Source of the DNA: Paragonimus westermani
Lineage: Eukaryota > Platyhelminthes > Trematoda > Plagiorchiida > Troglotrematidae
Direction: 5' to 3'
Assembly (NCBI GenBank): GCA_008508345.1
Contig: QNGE01003247.1
Coordinates: forward strand, 1 to 64,000
Length of the DNA stretch: 64,000 nucleotides
In this document: positions 33,895-46,160 of the stretch, in pieces
Position numbering within the stretch: the stretch's first letter is position 1
How the letters are laid out: each line of letters starts with the position of its first letter
Notes under the pieces: model-generated
The model's input: the letters and a program-made list of their open reading frames with translations, nothing else
Told to the model about the DNA's origin: nothing
The model's database searches: none
Position numbers and translations under genes: made by a program

Positions 33895-34195
33895 TGTAGC
33901 GACCCTATTTGTTTATGGCTAACTGCGTTGAAGTTACAGTTAGCATTTGTACTCTCTCCCTTCCACCACATTTTGTATGCGCTTAAACTTTTGTTTGAAC
34001 GAGTATGGTCACCGGCAGACCACCCGCGCACTCGAAGGTTTCTGCTCCGGTACCTGCTCGCGTGACGTTTTGCTGTGTTGACGTTTCGTCTCGCTCTTCG
34101 CTCGCTCTCGTCGATTTTACGTGTCGAAAATATATTTCTCGTCTACTCGTTGCGTTGATCGTAATTGATCGGCCATAGCCCGTCTGAACTCTACA
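33895..34195 (+). mobile_element. LTR copy 2 (3' LTR) of the CsRn1-type Gypsy element
   Basis: 301 bp, TGTAGCGACC to CTCTACA, followed by CCCT (34196-34199), which matches the CCCT before LTR copy 1 and so fits a 4 bp target duplication of the whole element. Confidence 0.9.
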
Positions 34196-35417
34196 CCCTT
34201 TCTACATATACGTCTTTTTTGGTTCTCTTAACTATAAGCTCAGAACTCCCAATATTTTGCCATGCCTTTTAATTTTTACATGAGTTATTTTCCGAGAACT
34301 CTATCAACTTTAAATTACATGCATTTGGGTATTTCAACTCCCCGCTTTTAGTCCACTCAGGTGGAAGCATTTTTTCGACTTCGTCAGATTTATTCACAAT
34401 CCACCATGTTTTCTCACGCGGCCACGCAGTTGCCCACAGATATTGCTTCCGAAGTAATTGGTATACTTGGACCCATGCTAAACGTGTCCCCGTACGATGA
34501 ACTAAAAGCTGATGTTTCAAAGCGTACCACGGCGTCAGATGTGGTAAGACCCAACAATTACTTTCCGGCGTCAAGTTGGGTGACCGCAGCCCTTCTCATT
34601 TGCTTCGCCACGTGAGATCTCCGGTCGGTGATGAGAGTATAGGCGATTCTGTAGAGTCTGTTGCCCTTTTGCTCTTTTGTTACGCATTATTCTGCATACC
34701 TGTTATGTTCGTTGTACATATTACCTACTTGTCTGCTGTTTGAATCATTACACACTTGGTCCTCGCGCGTTTCGCCTTCTGCTTTCACGCGGTCGTGGCT
34801 ATCGTGGGCTAACCATGACAACGTTCCTTTAGCACGCCGAAAGAATCAAATTTGCTGTAATCTCTTTGTTATTGAAAGGGAAAATCTCCTTGCAATGCGC
34901 AGCAGATTTAGTGCGGTGGAATCTATTGTGGACAGCTACTATGAATCAATGTACTTGCCTTGTAGTGCTGTTGCTCTAACTCTTCGTTCCACCACAATTG
35001 CTTCCTATGGTAACTGTGGATCAAACGCCTCCCGCTCAACACCCCAGTCATGTCCTCAGTACAGGACCCGATACCCCATTAGAAAAGTCAGCAGAGACAA
35101 CAGACAAGGTTCACGAGTGTTTCTATAAGCGTTCCATTAGCCATATGTGTGACCCTTCTACTCGTGCAGATACACAAGAAACGCTTGGTAACCTCCAACG
35201 TCAGGTGTCTCAGCAAACACGCACTGTGAATAACTTAGCTGAACGCCTCAAGAAGGACCGTAAATTTCCGTGCACTCAACCCAGTCCCTACTCGCGACAT
35301 CCAACAGTTGAGCTCAAAACCTCTGCATCTGTTACTGCCACAAACTTTCCGGTGACAGCGTCTGCAGATGCACACACCCATGTGCATATAGCAGTCCGCG
35401 CACTAAGGGCAATATAG
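34196..35417 (+). pseudogene. Decayed Gypsy gag fragment, second assembled copy and its continuation
   Basis: 34196-35023 repeats 29180-30007. Beyond it the gag reading continues: KSAETTDKVHECFYKRSISH near 35080-35140 (family motif LAETADKVHECF), then a heptad-rich stretch (LQRQVSQQTRTVNNLAERL) near 35200-35260. There are frame changes and an insertion between the two parts. No zinc knuckle is found. It is a related but different Gypsy copy from the intact pol. Confidence 0.6.
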
Positions 35418-36194
35418 GCGTCACCTTGATAGGACGCTTATAAGTGACACATTCTGTTTGTCCGTGCTAATAACCTCATCGACACGTCGTATTTACCCTA
35501 GTAACACACTGGAACACAACCGTTCCCTGAGTGATCTTCGGGTGTTCCGAAAGGAATGTTGATTTTGTCAAGGTTTGTTGTGTTATTTTGAGATTGCTGA
35601 GGTATTCTTGATGTTGAAAGGTGGCCCTACGCTTTGCTCTCTTCTCCAAATGGAATACGTTACTCATCCTTGTTTTTACATCACCTACTTTGACCGTTTC
35701 CCTTACCCTTATCTAGTCCGAACCCTGTAAAATTCTAAGTGCCGAAATTAGACGTTTTTTCTTCCGTATTTTTAATTGAGTAACTTATGAGTTCCGTCGT
35801 TTCTCGAAGCATGAACAGTCGTTTTGCTCTTACCAAACCATTGGCTATTTGTCGTTTTATCGTCCACTATTGTTAATCGGTGCCTGGCTGTCAATTTGTT
35901 GCGCGGGCACTTTGTTTCTTTGATTTCTGAGGATTTTCACATTGATTCAATTAGTATCATATTAGTTCCAGTTATTACGAGCGCCTTCTCGTTCACTGTT
36001 TCGAGGATAGATTATCTCTGTCGTTGAATATTGAGAGGCATTCACTGGGTCAACAGATTACGCGTTACACGGTGTGAACTTGAATCGTTAGCGAACGATT
36101 CAATGGTACTCGAATTCCTCAACATCTGACCGAGACTTTGCACTCTAACAAGGACGAACGCAATCCAGTCATGTAATTCCGGAATTCTACAAGA
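35418..36194. other. No recognisable gene
   Basis: AT-rich sequence without a supported exon; probably flank between two gag remnants. Confidence 0.4.
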
Positions 36195-37390
36195 GTGACG
36201 AAGTCGGACATAGTGGAAGGCCCCACCGGTCCTAACAAGCACGGCGTTAGCGAGGCTGATCCTGCCATCCGTGACCAGCGTTTTGCCACCGGACGATCGA
36301 GCACTTTTTTACCAATCGAAGCTGCTACAATGTCCCATGAACCATTCCCCCTGTTGGACGAAAATCATTTGGCTACCCATAACTACGGTGGTGTCCCATT
36401 TTCTATTAATCCTAATTCTCTTAAGTTTATGAACGATCCTTTCATGCCAAGTGTTTTAAGAAATTCTGAAAACTTTCTTAATGATAGGGTCTCATCTGAA
36501 CCAAGTGCTACTGTGCATAATTGTGGTTTGTTTGGAGCACCTAGAACTAAGCAGGGATCCGGCCCAGGGATAACGATAGGGACGGTGGTAGCCCCATAGG
36601 AGAAGATGGAGAGTGTGTCCAAATCCAATGCTGTCTTGCCCGTTTCGCTTAATTGTGCTCTGATTAATGTTTCTAATGAAGTTTCTGATGATCTGTTAGA
36701 GGAAGAGCTGATCTTGAAAGCAGATGAGCTAGAACTGAGACGTAGACTGCTTGAACTCCATAAAAGACAGTGTTAGGTCGCGAAATCTGAAACCGTCTCG
36801 ACAGCCGGTATTCAGTTTAGTACACCATGCCACTCTGATTAAACGAGCGCCTCCGAAACAAACTCCCTTTGTTTAGACCCTGTTGAGTCGTCAGAGCGAG
36901 CTCTCAGACCTTTGGTTCTTGGAGCTAGTCTTCCGAAAATTGCGGTGGATAGTTTCAATGGGTCTCCGGAGAACTACGTTACCTTTGTCAGAAATTTTGA
37001 AGGTAACATGGTAGACAAGTTAGTTTGCGAAGGATCGAAGCTTTCGCAGTTGCACATTACTTTCGTGGTAGGGCAAAAGAGGCAATTAAGCACTGTGCGC
37101 TCTCGCCAAGGGAGGGGTTTTACAGAGGTCATGAGGATTTTGAACCAACAGTTTGGCCACCGACGTGATATTGTGCAAGCGGTAAGTAAGGAGGTTTTCA
37201 TGGGTCTTAGATAAGTCGCTGGCGAAGTTGATCGCTTGTGTAGACTAGCCAGCCAAATGAATGGCTGTCGGGCGATGTTAATGCAGCTAGATTACGGTGC
37301 AAGGCTAAACCGCACAACAAACCTCATTAAAGCAGTTGAACGAATGCCTCACCACCCGCAGGAACGATTAAATAAGGAACATTCACCAAA
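36195..37390 (+). pseudogene. BEL/Pao-type gag fragment
   Basis: An N-terminal part (36330-36770) ends in a charged helix (EEELILKADELELRRRLLEL). From about 36915 the reading LPKIAVDSFNGSPENYVTFV, followed in another frame by LLHFCRGKAKEAIKHCA, matches the BEL/Pao gag pattern LPKIxLxxFxGxPxxYxxFxxxFE...LxxxxxGxAxxAI. Stops and frame changes make it inactive. No protease or RT follows. A similar fragment is at 61590-62440. Confidence 0.6.
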
Positions 37391-37591
37391 TTTCCTTGTG
37401 TCTAATTTCTGTGTATAATTTCGCAGGCGTAAAAGCTAACAAAAATAATACACACCTTTTTTGCTACTCAAAAACGTGTCGGCAGACTTACAACACTCAT
37501 GTGAATTTTGTTCTATCGAACCACCTCGCATTAATGGTGACCGCTCCAAAGGGCCACTTTCAGCCATCTCGCTTAACTCGTTACGTGAGAA

Positions 37592-39243
37592 ATGAGCACT
37601 AAGAAGTCAAAAAGGCCGCGGGGTTGTTCGCGTGCTAACGTTTACCTTTTGGCTAAACTAGCGCGCCAGCGGCGTTCTGGAGGCAACTGTACAATACCCA
37701 CGGCTATTGTGACAGAGGAGGAAAAACTGATTCTTCCGGTTTTCCAACACTTTCAGGGTAAGCGATATTTTTTATGTGAACTTCAAAGTCTAAACGAAAG
37801 TTCACTCACTACCACTGCATCGGTCTTGGAATGTGCCATGGGAGATTCCTTAACGGAAGCAAGGTCCGCGATTATGTTCTTCAGCCTTCCACTTCGACGA
37901 TCACTCAAGAAGTGAGGACAGGGAATACCTCTATTGCGCGGGATACGTATATGTGACAATGTCATCCAACACCACTGCCATCATCATTTTAGACGACGCC
38001 GCCGGTGCGAACGAGAGGAAGAGGACACCGGCAGAAGTTGTCCGCGTGATTGCTGCCTGTCTTTAGAAGCCGTCGGCATTATGCTCAGTCACTCGAGGGA
38101 AGTGTTGCTTCAGCTGCCGTTGGATGCACTTACTCTGTTGGAAAAACCGCGGGAGTGTGCATGCACATTCATCGAGGGTGGAGAATACGTTCACTTTTGT
38201 TTGACTGGATGCATAAGCCACGCCGTACGTGGGCGCTGGACAGAAGACGTGAATGTTCTGCGACTTCGGCTGCATATTGATGGTTTGACCCTTTTCAACA
38301 GTTTGCGTTTACATTTGTGGCCAGTCCTTGGAAGGCTGACATCCCCTTTCACACCAGCGTTCGTCGTGGGACTATTCTGCGGTCTTTCTAAACCTGTGGA
38401 TGTCGTAGAATATTTGGATAGCGTGATGGAAGACTTGTCGATTGTACTGAGGGATGGTTTGGTTGCTGTCAACATATAACCGCCATATGCAAGTCGTTGT
38501 GCATTGCGTAGTCGGTGATGCACCAGCCAGAGCTTTGCTCGTCAGGTGAAAAACCACACTGGTTACCACTTTTGCCCAAAGTGGTGTCTGCACTATGGGG
38601 ATTTCGTGGAGTCCATGTTGCGAGAAACATTGGTTCAGCTTGCTGCTCTCTACGGTGAATCGAAGCTTGTGTTCAACTTCCACTGTGTCAGCCACTCGTG
38701 TGGGAACGTTAGACTACACGGACCGCTGGACTCTTATTCGGCGTTTCCATTTGAGTCGTACATGAGAACTTTACACGGTTTCGTACGATCCCCACATATG
38801 CCCACTTCGCAGATCTTCCGATGCAAAACGGAAAGGATGCATGTACAGCTGCCAGATGACAGTGCACTCGTGGATGATGCGAGGGCAACACTCATTCCTA
38901 TAGCAGCAAACCGACAGAGTAGGGTCATTCACGAAGGCGTGATTTACTGTGATATCAAGCCCAACAATGTGGTGTTGGTGGATTGACTACCCGCGGCAAC
39001 CAGCGGCTTGGCTGGGAGACGTATTCGCATAGAGCGTTTTGCAACCTGTTGCGATTTTTTGACGAGATGTTTCCTTTCAGCTGTCTGTACATTTTCCTGT
39101 GTTCCCCTATGTACACATCCACCTGCTGGGCAGATCGTGAACGTATTCCGTGTGAAGGACTGCTTCTATCATTAAAGGACAGTTTTGTATTTTACCCAGT
39201 AATGCACACTTGGAAATTTGTCCGTAAAATAAATCCTACCTGA
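37592..39243 (+). pseudogene. EnSpm/CACTA-like transposase, second copy, with central deletion
   Basis: A basic N-terminal frame at 37592 (MSTKKSKRPRGCSRANVYLL) may be the first exon. The core reads TEDVNVLRLRLHIDGLTLFN, LWPVLGRLTSPFTPAFVVGL and GLSKPVDVVEYLDSVMEDLS (38240-38450), then a jump to MLRETLVQLAALYGESKLVF and LHGPLDSYSAFPFESYMRTL (38610-38770), then YCDIKPNNVVLVD, and finally FPFSCLYIFLCSPM and SLKDSFVFYPVM up to 39243. The block with the DYMHxVCLG motif present at 21930-21990 is missing. It is clearly related to, but divergent from, 20952-22915. A DUF4806-type gene follows 50-100 bp downstream on the same strand. Confidence 0.6.
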
Positions 39244-39315
39244 TTTTATTCCGTTTTCTCAAGCAACTACACGATGCAGGCGCCAATGAACACCTTCTTC
39301 TTCAGATTATCAGGT

Positions 39316-40595
39316 TGTGGAATTCGAAGATGAAGGCGTGGGGATAGTGCACAGGTCGTGGATTACGCGGCCAGGATTTGCGCTCTGGCCTGGATTGCCA
39401 TCCACGAAGCATCACAAGTTGCTCTTGAGTGGAATGACAGCACCCACTGGTTCTAAAATGTACAAAGTCAAGATGCATCGCGCAACAGGTATACACTTTT
39501 GATTTTTCTAACATTTTCTAGATGACTTGCAACTAGCTTACAAATACCAACGAATACTGGAACAATTGTCACACATACCATCATCGGACGCCACGGATAT
39601 AATGGATCGCGGTGGCGAGCGTAAGAGGTACAGTCAAATCGCGCTACGTCACACTTGCAGACAACCTATCGTTCGTTCTGACTTCCCGTATGAAGTGGGA
39701 GGAAAACGAAAACCTCCAGTGTACAGCGTCGATATCGACTATTCTCCAACACCACCACAATTGAAGAATATGTCCCATGCATCTCCATCTCAACCACGAT
39801 GGACACTGGCGTCACTGGAGAACCTTCCCTCTTTCTCCAGCCCTATTGCTTCCAGGTATGTCATTAGTAAAATGACAATCAGTACGCATTTAGCCCCACC
39901 ATTGTTAGTCCACCAGCAGCACACAGTGAGGCAGTGTGCAAAAACGACACAACCAAAGAAGTGAGAGAGTTAAAGGGTAAATATGTTCAATACAAAGAAT
40001 CACCGTGTTCATCAGGTGTAATTGAGAACTTAGTTATCCAAAACATCCGAATCCGCGAGGAGTTGCATGCCCTACGACTGGAAGTGAATGCATTGCGATT
40101 CCAACATGCAGCTTCCGACACGTCATCCACCGCACCCTCCCCCGTGCGATTCCCCATGCAGTCCATATGGGATACGAAACTGCCGAATATGAAGCTGGAA
40201 AAAGCAGAAATATATACCTAGCTGGTATGTTTGACTTTTCCGATTCAAAGTAAGCAGGCGGCCTTTCTCAGCAGTGTCGGTGGCACATCCATGGGTGAAT
40301 GCACTCGTAATGTTATGAGAACATTACTGACGGATGAAGTGGCGAAAACGATAAACTGGGGAGGAGTGAACAATCGCGTCTCCATGGCCTCCTCACCGTT
40401 GGCCGCAGCCATCGTTGGTATGTTCGATCACCGAAAATCATCATTTGTTGAATGTGGAATCCATCATGAAGAAGGCTTACCCGGGCATATCGCACGTGGA
40501 CGTCAAGGGAACCATTCAAAGGTGGATTCAGAAGGCCAGATTGCGGGCAACGAAAGAAGCCGACGATCTCGTTACCGATATTTTTGCACTGTGAT
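39316..40595 (+). pseudogene. DUF4806-type gene, copy B (best 5' end)
   Basis: Same exons as copy A at an offset of 24053, with 40 more coding bases at the 5' end: VVEFEDEGVGIVHRSWITRP, which matches the usual N-terminus of DUF4806 proteins (V-x-F-x-DEG-x-x-x-V). The exon start is probably the acceptor TTATCAG at 39309-39315, so an earlier exon with the ATG should exist. The coiled coil and C-terminal domain are as in copy A. The in-frame TAG (40219-40221) and the missing AG of the last intron are shared. It lies directly behind the second transposase, in the order transposase then DUF4806 gene. The shared defects mean either an inactive gene or a splicing pattern I cannot see. Confidence 0.6.
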
Positions 40596-43306
40596 TATAA
40601 ATACGTACTCGTTAAAGTCATACACATGTTGCTGTAAAAATCGCGCTTGATATAACGTATGAATATTCATGTGCCTTCTACATCGTTTCTCATGAATTGG
40701 TACATTGCGTTGTCGTCATTGTGCGAAATTAGATTTCCGTTTAACGCTACTGAGCTCCGTACGGAGCAACGTAGGAAAACAGATAACGGGCAGCATATGA
40801 TAAGATCGCTTAATGGGGCTGCGTGCATTTTTTTCTCCCACCGTTCTCTGTGTTCCCAAAGTGTCTAGTTAGAACACTCAGGCATCACTCGGGGAACGCT
40901 CAGGGAACACTAAGGGAACGGTCGTTCTACTAAGTTACTGTCTCAACGTGGTTCGACTTCTCGTGACCTTTTACCCTGCAATCCGAACTGGAAAGTGACC
41001 TCGGTAAACAAACATGTTTATTCATGGTGCACCCCACACGGTTGGTAATCCCATTCATCCCGACATCGTAAATTCCTGTACAGTTCCTTTTCTCACCCCG
41101 CCCCCCTCTGCACACACGCACATATTATCTCACCTATAGTTTGGAACTGTCATTGGTCATGATCACGATGAAACCAAAAGCCACCAGGCTATCACACATG
41201 TTGAAAAAATCAGAAGTTTGAAGCACAAAGACAAACCCGTCGCGCTAGGGCTGAAGGACACGATCTAAGCGGTACACGGTCACACTGAGAAGATTTTAGC
41301 TTCGAGGATTGTACAGGTTGACACAACAAAGGAATTACAAGACGAGTATGACGCCCACATCAACCTATCCTTTCGACACACCACGCAAGTCTTCACTTGT
41401 TCAAACAGTGATCTGCAACACTCACTTCCACAGTGCTGGTCGGATTTGTGGTAAGTCTAAACACTTGTCTATCTAGCTTATTATCCGTTTATACAAGTTA
41501 CACTGCTGTTTGCGTGTTATAAGTTATATTGGTGTTATTATGTTTTGGTTATAACTTTCGCGCCAATAGCAACACCAATCAGCGAAACGATCCGGCCAGC
41601 CAATAATGGCGACAGCTGCTGCTGACCAGCCCAACAGTCGTCTGATTTATGTCCATAATAACGCCACCGGACTTCGTTCCCTTATTGACACCGGTGCAGA
41701 GGTCATCATTATACCACCAGGTGAAATTAAACGCCATCTCAAACCCGCGAAGTACACCATACTGGCGGCCAACAATCCCAAAATCGTGACTTAAGGTCAT
41801 CACCTCTTGGCCGTCGACCCTGGATTGCGTCAAAGTTTTCCCTGGATTTTCATCATTGTAGACGTCCAAAACCTAATTATCGGTATCGATTTTCTCACTA
41901 AGTACGGTTTAGCTGTCGACCTCAGCTGCCGGAAATTCGTAGACACCACCGCTGCTCTGTGCGTTCAAGGTAAAGCCACCACCATTAACTCGACCGGACT
42001 TCGAACGGCTTCACCGGAAACCAACCAGTACACAGTCGTGTTAAAGCAACTCCCAGGAATCTATCACTATACATCTAACACCACAAAGTCGAAACATGAT
42101 GTAACACATCACATCCCCAAGGGGCAACCCATATTTGCACGTCCGTGTCTACTGCCTCCGCATAAGCTGGAGATATCTTAAGCGGAATTTGCGGAAACGC
42201 TACATCTAGGAATCATCCGTCCTCCAAACAGCCCATGTTCATCGCATCTGCACACGGTGCCCAAGAAGACTGCGGAGGACTGGAGACCATGCGGTGAATA
42301 CTGAGCATTGAACAATGTCACCGTGCCGGACCGTTATCCTATTCCACATATTCATGACTTTTCCATCGGTCTTTCTGAGAAAAAGATCCTTCCAACGTAG
42401 ATTTAATCAAGGTATATCGTTAAATCCCCGTGGGTCCCGAAGACATCGCCAAAACCGCTATCACAACCCCATTTGGCCTAATCGGATTTTTTCGTATGCC
42501 CTTTTTCCTCCGTAACGCTGCTCAAACATTTCAACGCTTCATAGACCAAGTTTTACGCGGACTGGATTTTGTTTGTCTACATTGACGACATACAGGTTGC
42601 CAGCAACAATGCGAAGGAGCGTCTGTCTCACTCAAAGTCTGTATTTGAACGTTTAAACCACCATGGCGTCACCATCAACACAATCAAGTGCGTCTTTGGT
42701 GTTTTCTCCATCGACTTTCTCGGTCAATGCATCGACAAAGACAGTATCAGGCCATTGCCGAAGAAAACCAACGCAATTTTGGATTACCCGTTGTCCCAGT
42801 CTAACAAGAGCCTCCGTCGGTTATTAAGAATTGTTAATTATTATTGTCGCTTTACCCCCAATCGCTCTGACATGCTTAAACCCCTGAGTGATTTGCGGCA
42901 GAACAACTCCAAAATGTTTGTCCTCACTCCAGATGCCACCACTACTTTCACATCCATCAAACAGGCCATGGTAAACGCCGCATCTCTTGGCTATCTGAGT
43001 ACTGACGAACGTGCACGATTGGTTTTAAAGAGAGACACATCTCAGTCTGCTGTCGGCGCCTTTTTTCAGCAGGTCATTGAAAATGAAGTCCGACCGCTAC
43101 CCTTCTTATCCCGGAATTACGGCATGCCCAAACGAAGTACAGTACCTTCGGTAGAGAACTGCTGGTTACCTACTTCACCGTTAAACATTTTCAACACGTG
43201 TTAGAAGGACGTCAGTTCACAACCCTTACTGATCGCAAGCCGTTAACGCACGTCTCCAGCACTTCGCCAAACAGAGACTCCCCGAGAGAGACCCGCCACT
43301 CAGACA
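39356..43306 (+). repeat. 3.95 kb duplicated segment, copy B
   Basis: Counterpart of 15303-19253. Here both edges continue into homologous sequence (the DUF4806 5' exon on the left, the rest of Gypsy pol on the right), so B is the parental arrangement and A the derived or artefactual one. Confidence 0.9.
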
Positions 43307-44300
43307 TTTTCTCTCAGTTCACGACGGACATCCGTCACATTGATAGTCCGAACAACCTGGTCGCGGACGCTATATCTCACGTGCATACCCATCACTTATT
43401 TTTTATCTCCTATCGACCTAAAGGCCGCGGCGGCGGCCCAAAGAGACGATGCAGAATTTGGTCAGCTGCTCTCTCATCCATTCTTAAAATTCATCCAACT
43501 GCTACTCCTGTACTTCGATCCCAAAATTTACTGTGACATCTCGATTGATAAACATCGACCCTACGTCTCCTCTAACCACCGACGGAATATTTTCCGTCAC
43601 TTTCACTCTATCCCCCATCCTAACATCCGCTCTATCGTCAAACTTATTACTGATTGTTTTATCTGGCCGAACATGCGCTAGGACATACGTGAATGGGCCA
43701 TACACCCTCCATCCTGTCAGCGAAGTAAGGTACACCGGCACACCATCACCACACCTGGAACTTTTGGTGTGCTGGAGGCCCGTTTCAAACATGCTCACGT
43801 TGACATAGTAAGCCCACTTCCAACCTCGAACGGCTTTACTCATTTGCTGACTTGTATCGATCATTTCACACGCTGGCCGCGAGCGACACCTATACGCGAC
43901 ATCTCAGCGGAGAACATCGTAAAGACGTTTGTCAAAAACCTGGGTATCCGTCTTCGGCATACCTCCTTCGTCACTACTGATCGCGGTTCTCAGTCCATAC
44001 CCACGCTGTTCCGTGGTCTGCAACACTAACTCAGCTGTGAACACTTTCGAACAACCGTCAACAACACGTCTGAAACTGTTCATGCGTAGGTTGGAGCCCG
44101 TCCTCAAATGCATGAAGATCTGCTCACTTGCCCCTTTGTTTGTCCGAGGCAAAACACAAAAGAAGTCCCTTCAGCCACACTATGGTGTTCCGTTTAGAGT
44201 GTTTTAACGCAAAGACAAGTATTTCATCATCTGTACTGACCAACGATCGTGCGGCTTCTCCAAGTATCCCGGCTTCAACCGTGTTTTATTGCTATTCTGT
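41606..44300 (+). pseudogene. Decayed CsRn1/Kabuki-like Gypsy protease-RT-RNase H-integrase, copy B
   Basis: Same protease and RT as copy A, and beyond 43306 it continues: SQFTTDIRHIDSPNNLVADA (RNase H end), HPNIRSIVKLITDCFIWPNM (integrase zinc-finger region) near 43616-43680, AHVDIVSPLPTSNGFTHLLT near 43796 (first catalytic D), FVTTDRGSQ near 43970 (second D), and a C-terminal part near 44170-44230. Many stops and frameshifts; the segment carrying the catalytic E is not readable. It is a lineage distinct from the intact pol at 30626. No LTR pair is identified. Confidence 0.75.
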
Positions 44301-45052
44301 TCTGTACGCATGTCACAGGAGGCCTGATATGAACTCAGTGTCACCTTCTCCAGACGTGCAACTAATTGCACACAGCGAATGTTTGCCCCTCTCCTAACCA
44401 TCCATTTATCCTTCCGTTATCCAATGTCGTTAAATGTGGACCTTTCCGAGCGTTGCTTAACTAACTGAAAGTTTCCACGCACTTCTCACTTGGCGCGCTT
44501 TTGAGTATCGTCGAGTGGGCTGGGACCCATCTCGCACTCCTCTTCTCCCTTCTCTTGGTTGCTGCCGTTGGTCCCAGATTAAGCTAGAACTAGCTGCTTA
44601 TCGTAGTTGCTAATATTGCCGGAAATATACGGTTTGTTTTCAAAGACTAACGCGTTCTTTTAATTCAGTGCTCGATTGGACTACGTTTCGACTGCTCTTC
44701 AGGAAAGGCGCTCCAAATTGTTAGTGGAAAAGGGTCGAGCGCATACCCACTTGTCCACTACACAACAGCCGTAATGGCACTCATATTTCAGTAAGCGTCC
44801 ATCACCTTAAGGTTGGCCATGAAGATCTTTCTGACATGCCTCCTCCTCATCCGTCCATGATTAACCCTCTACCCCGTCCAAGTCTTCCGAACAAATCCAC
44901 TGCAATAACTCCGTGAACAGTTTCAGGGTCCATTACACCCGCCGATGACGAACGCGCGAACTCCCTGCCCGGTTTGCGGATTACACTGACTAACACCATT
45001 CATTTTTAGTGTCCCATATACCAATCATCATTCTGGGGTGAAGTTCCGTGAT
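44301..45052. other. No gene; probable 3' end of the Gypsy element
   Basis: The first 300 bp may be Gypsy 3' untranslated or LTR sequence without a partner in the window. The remainder shows nothing. Confidence 0.35.
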
Positions 45053-45473
45053 GTTTTGTACAGCATTTTGTACTTTATCATTTTTGTTGTTTGCTCTTTT
45101 CGCCTTTCCCCAACTCACGTGTACACCGCAGTTTAAGCCAAGTTAATCGATTGACTTGATAATCAAGAATACGAAACTTACCTCCGAGGTCGTAAGCCCC
45201 GCGTTTTCTCTGCGTTCCGTGACGCTGGATTACAGGTTTCGAGAGAGTTAAATACCAGTGGAACCAACCATGTATTTCAGCAAAAATTCCCTAGGAGTAG
45301 CGCTGCGGATAGTATACTATCCGCAGTTGATATGTATCCATTGGATACCTCGTTCAGTGTGATGGAATTTCTAAACCAACGCACTTTCACGAATTATTGT
45401 TGGTCATTCCTTTTGTTTTTATCACATTTTGGCTCCGAGTTCACACTCAAGTATTTTGATGGTGGTTAGATCC
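45053..45473. repeat. Dispersed mid-repeat, copy 2
   Basis: Counterpart of 27261-27923 without the 268 bp insert. A perfect 24 bp palindrome (arm CTGCGGATAGTA, 45303-45326) lies exactly where copy 1 carries the insert. Confidence 0.75.
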
Positions 45474-46160
45474 TCTACAGGTCCGTTACTTTCACGGCTT
45501 CTTTCGGTTTTGTCACATTTGGGTCATTCCGTTAATAAGGCCACTACAAGCGTACAGTGTACCTGACCTCGTATGACTTAAGTATTTCACTCAGCCCATA
45601 TGCTCCAACCATGTTACTAGCCAACATCAAAAGCTGCGTAGATAGGCATGTGCCACGGACCTTAAATAACTACACGAGCCGTTCTGCCATTCTGAAGTCA
45701 CATCAAGGCTCATTTCGTTCGCAAGAAAACCTACCGCATTCCAGTGCTATAGCCGAGTCCTACTGATCACGAACGCAAAGAAACATTACGGACGACGGTG
45801 TCCGAACAACGCAAATAGCATCCCCTTCCGAGTGGCCCCCAAACAGCCAACGACGAGAACCAATTAATACACGGACAAAGCAGACTCCGGGTTGACATGT
45901 ATTCAGCCACCAGACGCTTTGTAAATTTGCACGAGAAGCTGGGGGATATTTATAGAAAACCACTGAACTTGTGGCCGCTTGAGGACACGATAAATCACTC
46001 CAACCCTACGCCAGTGCATATCTTAGTAACGGTTCGAGATAACTTATGTCTAACAACGGAATCGTGTTCTTCTAACATTCATTCTTTCAGGTTGCTCATC
46101 ATACGACGGAAATCGGAGATTGACTTGCAGATGCATCATTGGTCATCGTACTCGATCAGT
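45474..46160. other. No recognisable gene
   Basis: Only a weak match of 45555-45630 to 20307-20385 (CAGTGTACCTGAC start, CCAACCATGTTACTAGCCAAC). Confidence 0.35.

Noticed and set aside
38940..38985. YCDIKPNNVVLVD as a protein-kinase catalytic loop (HxDxKxxN)
   Set aside because: It sits in the transposase C-terminal region with no kinase motifs around it; the resemblance is short and probably chance.
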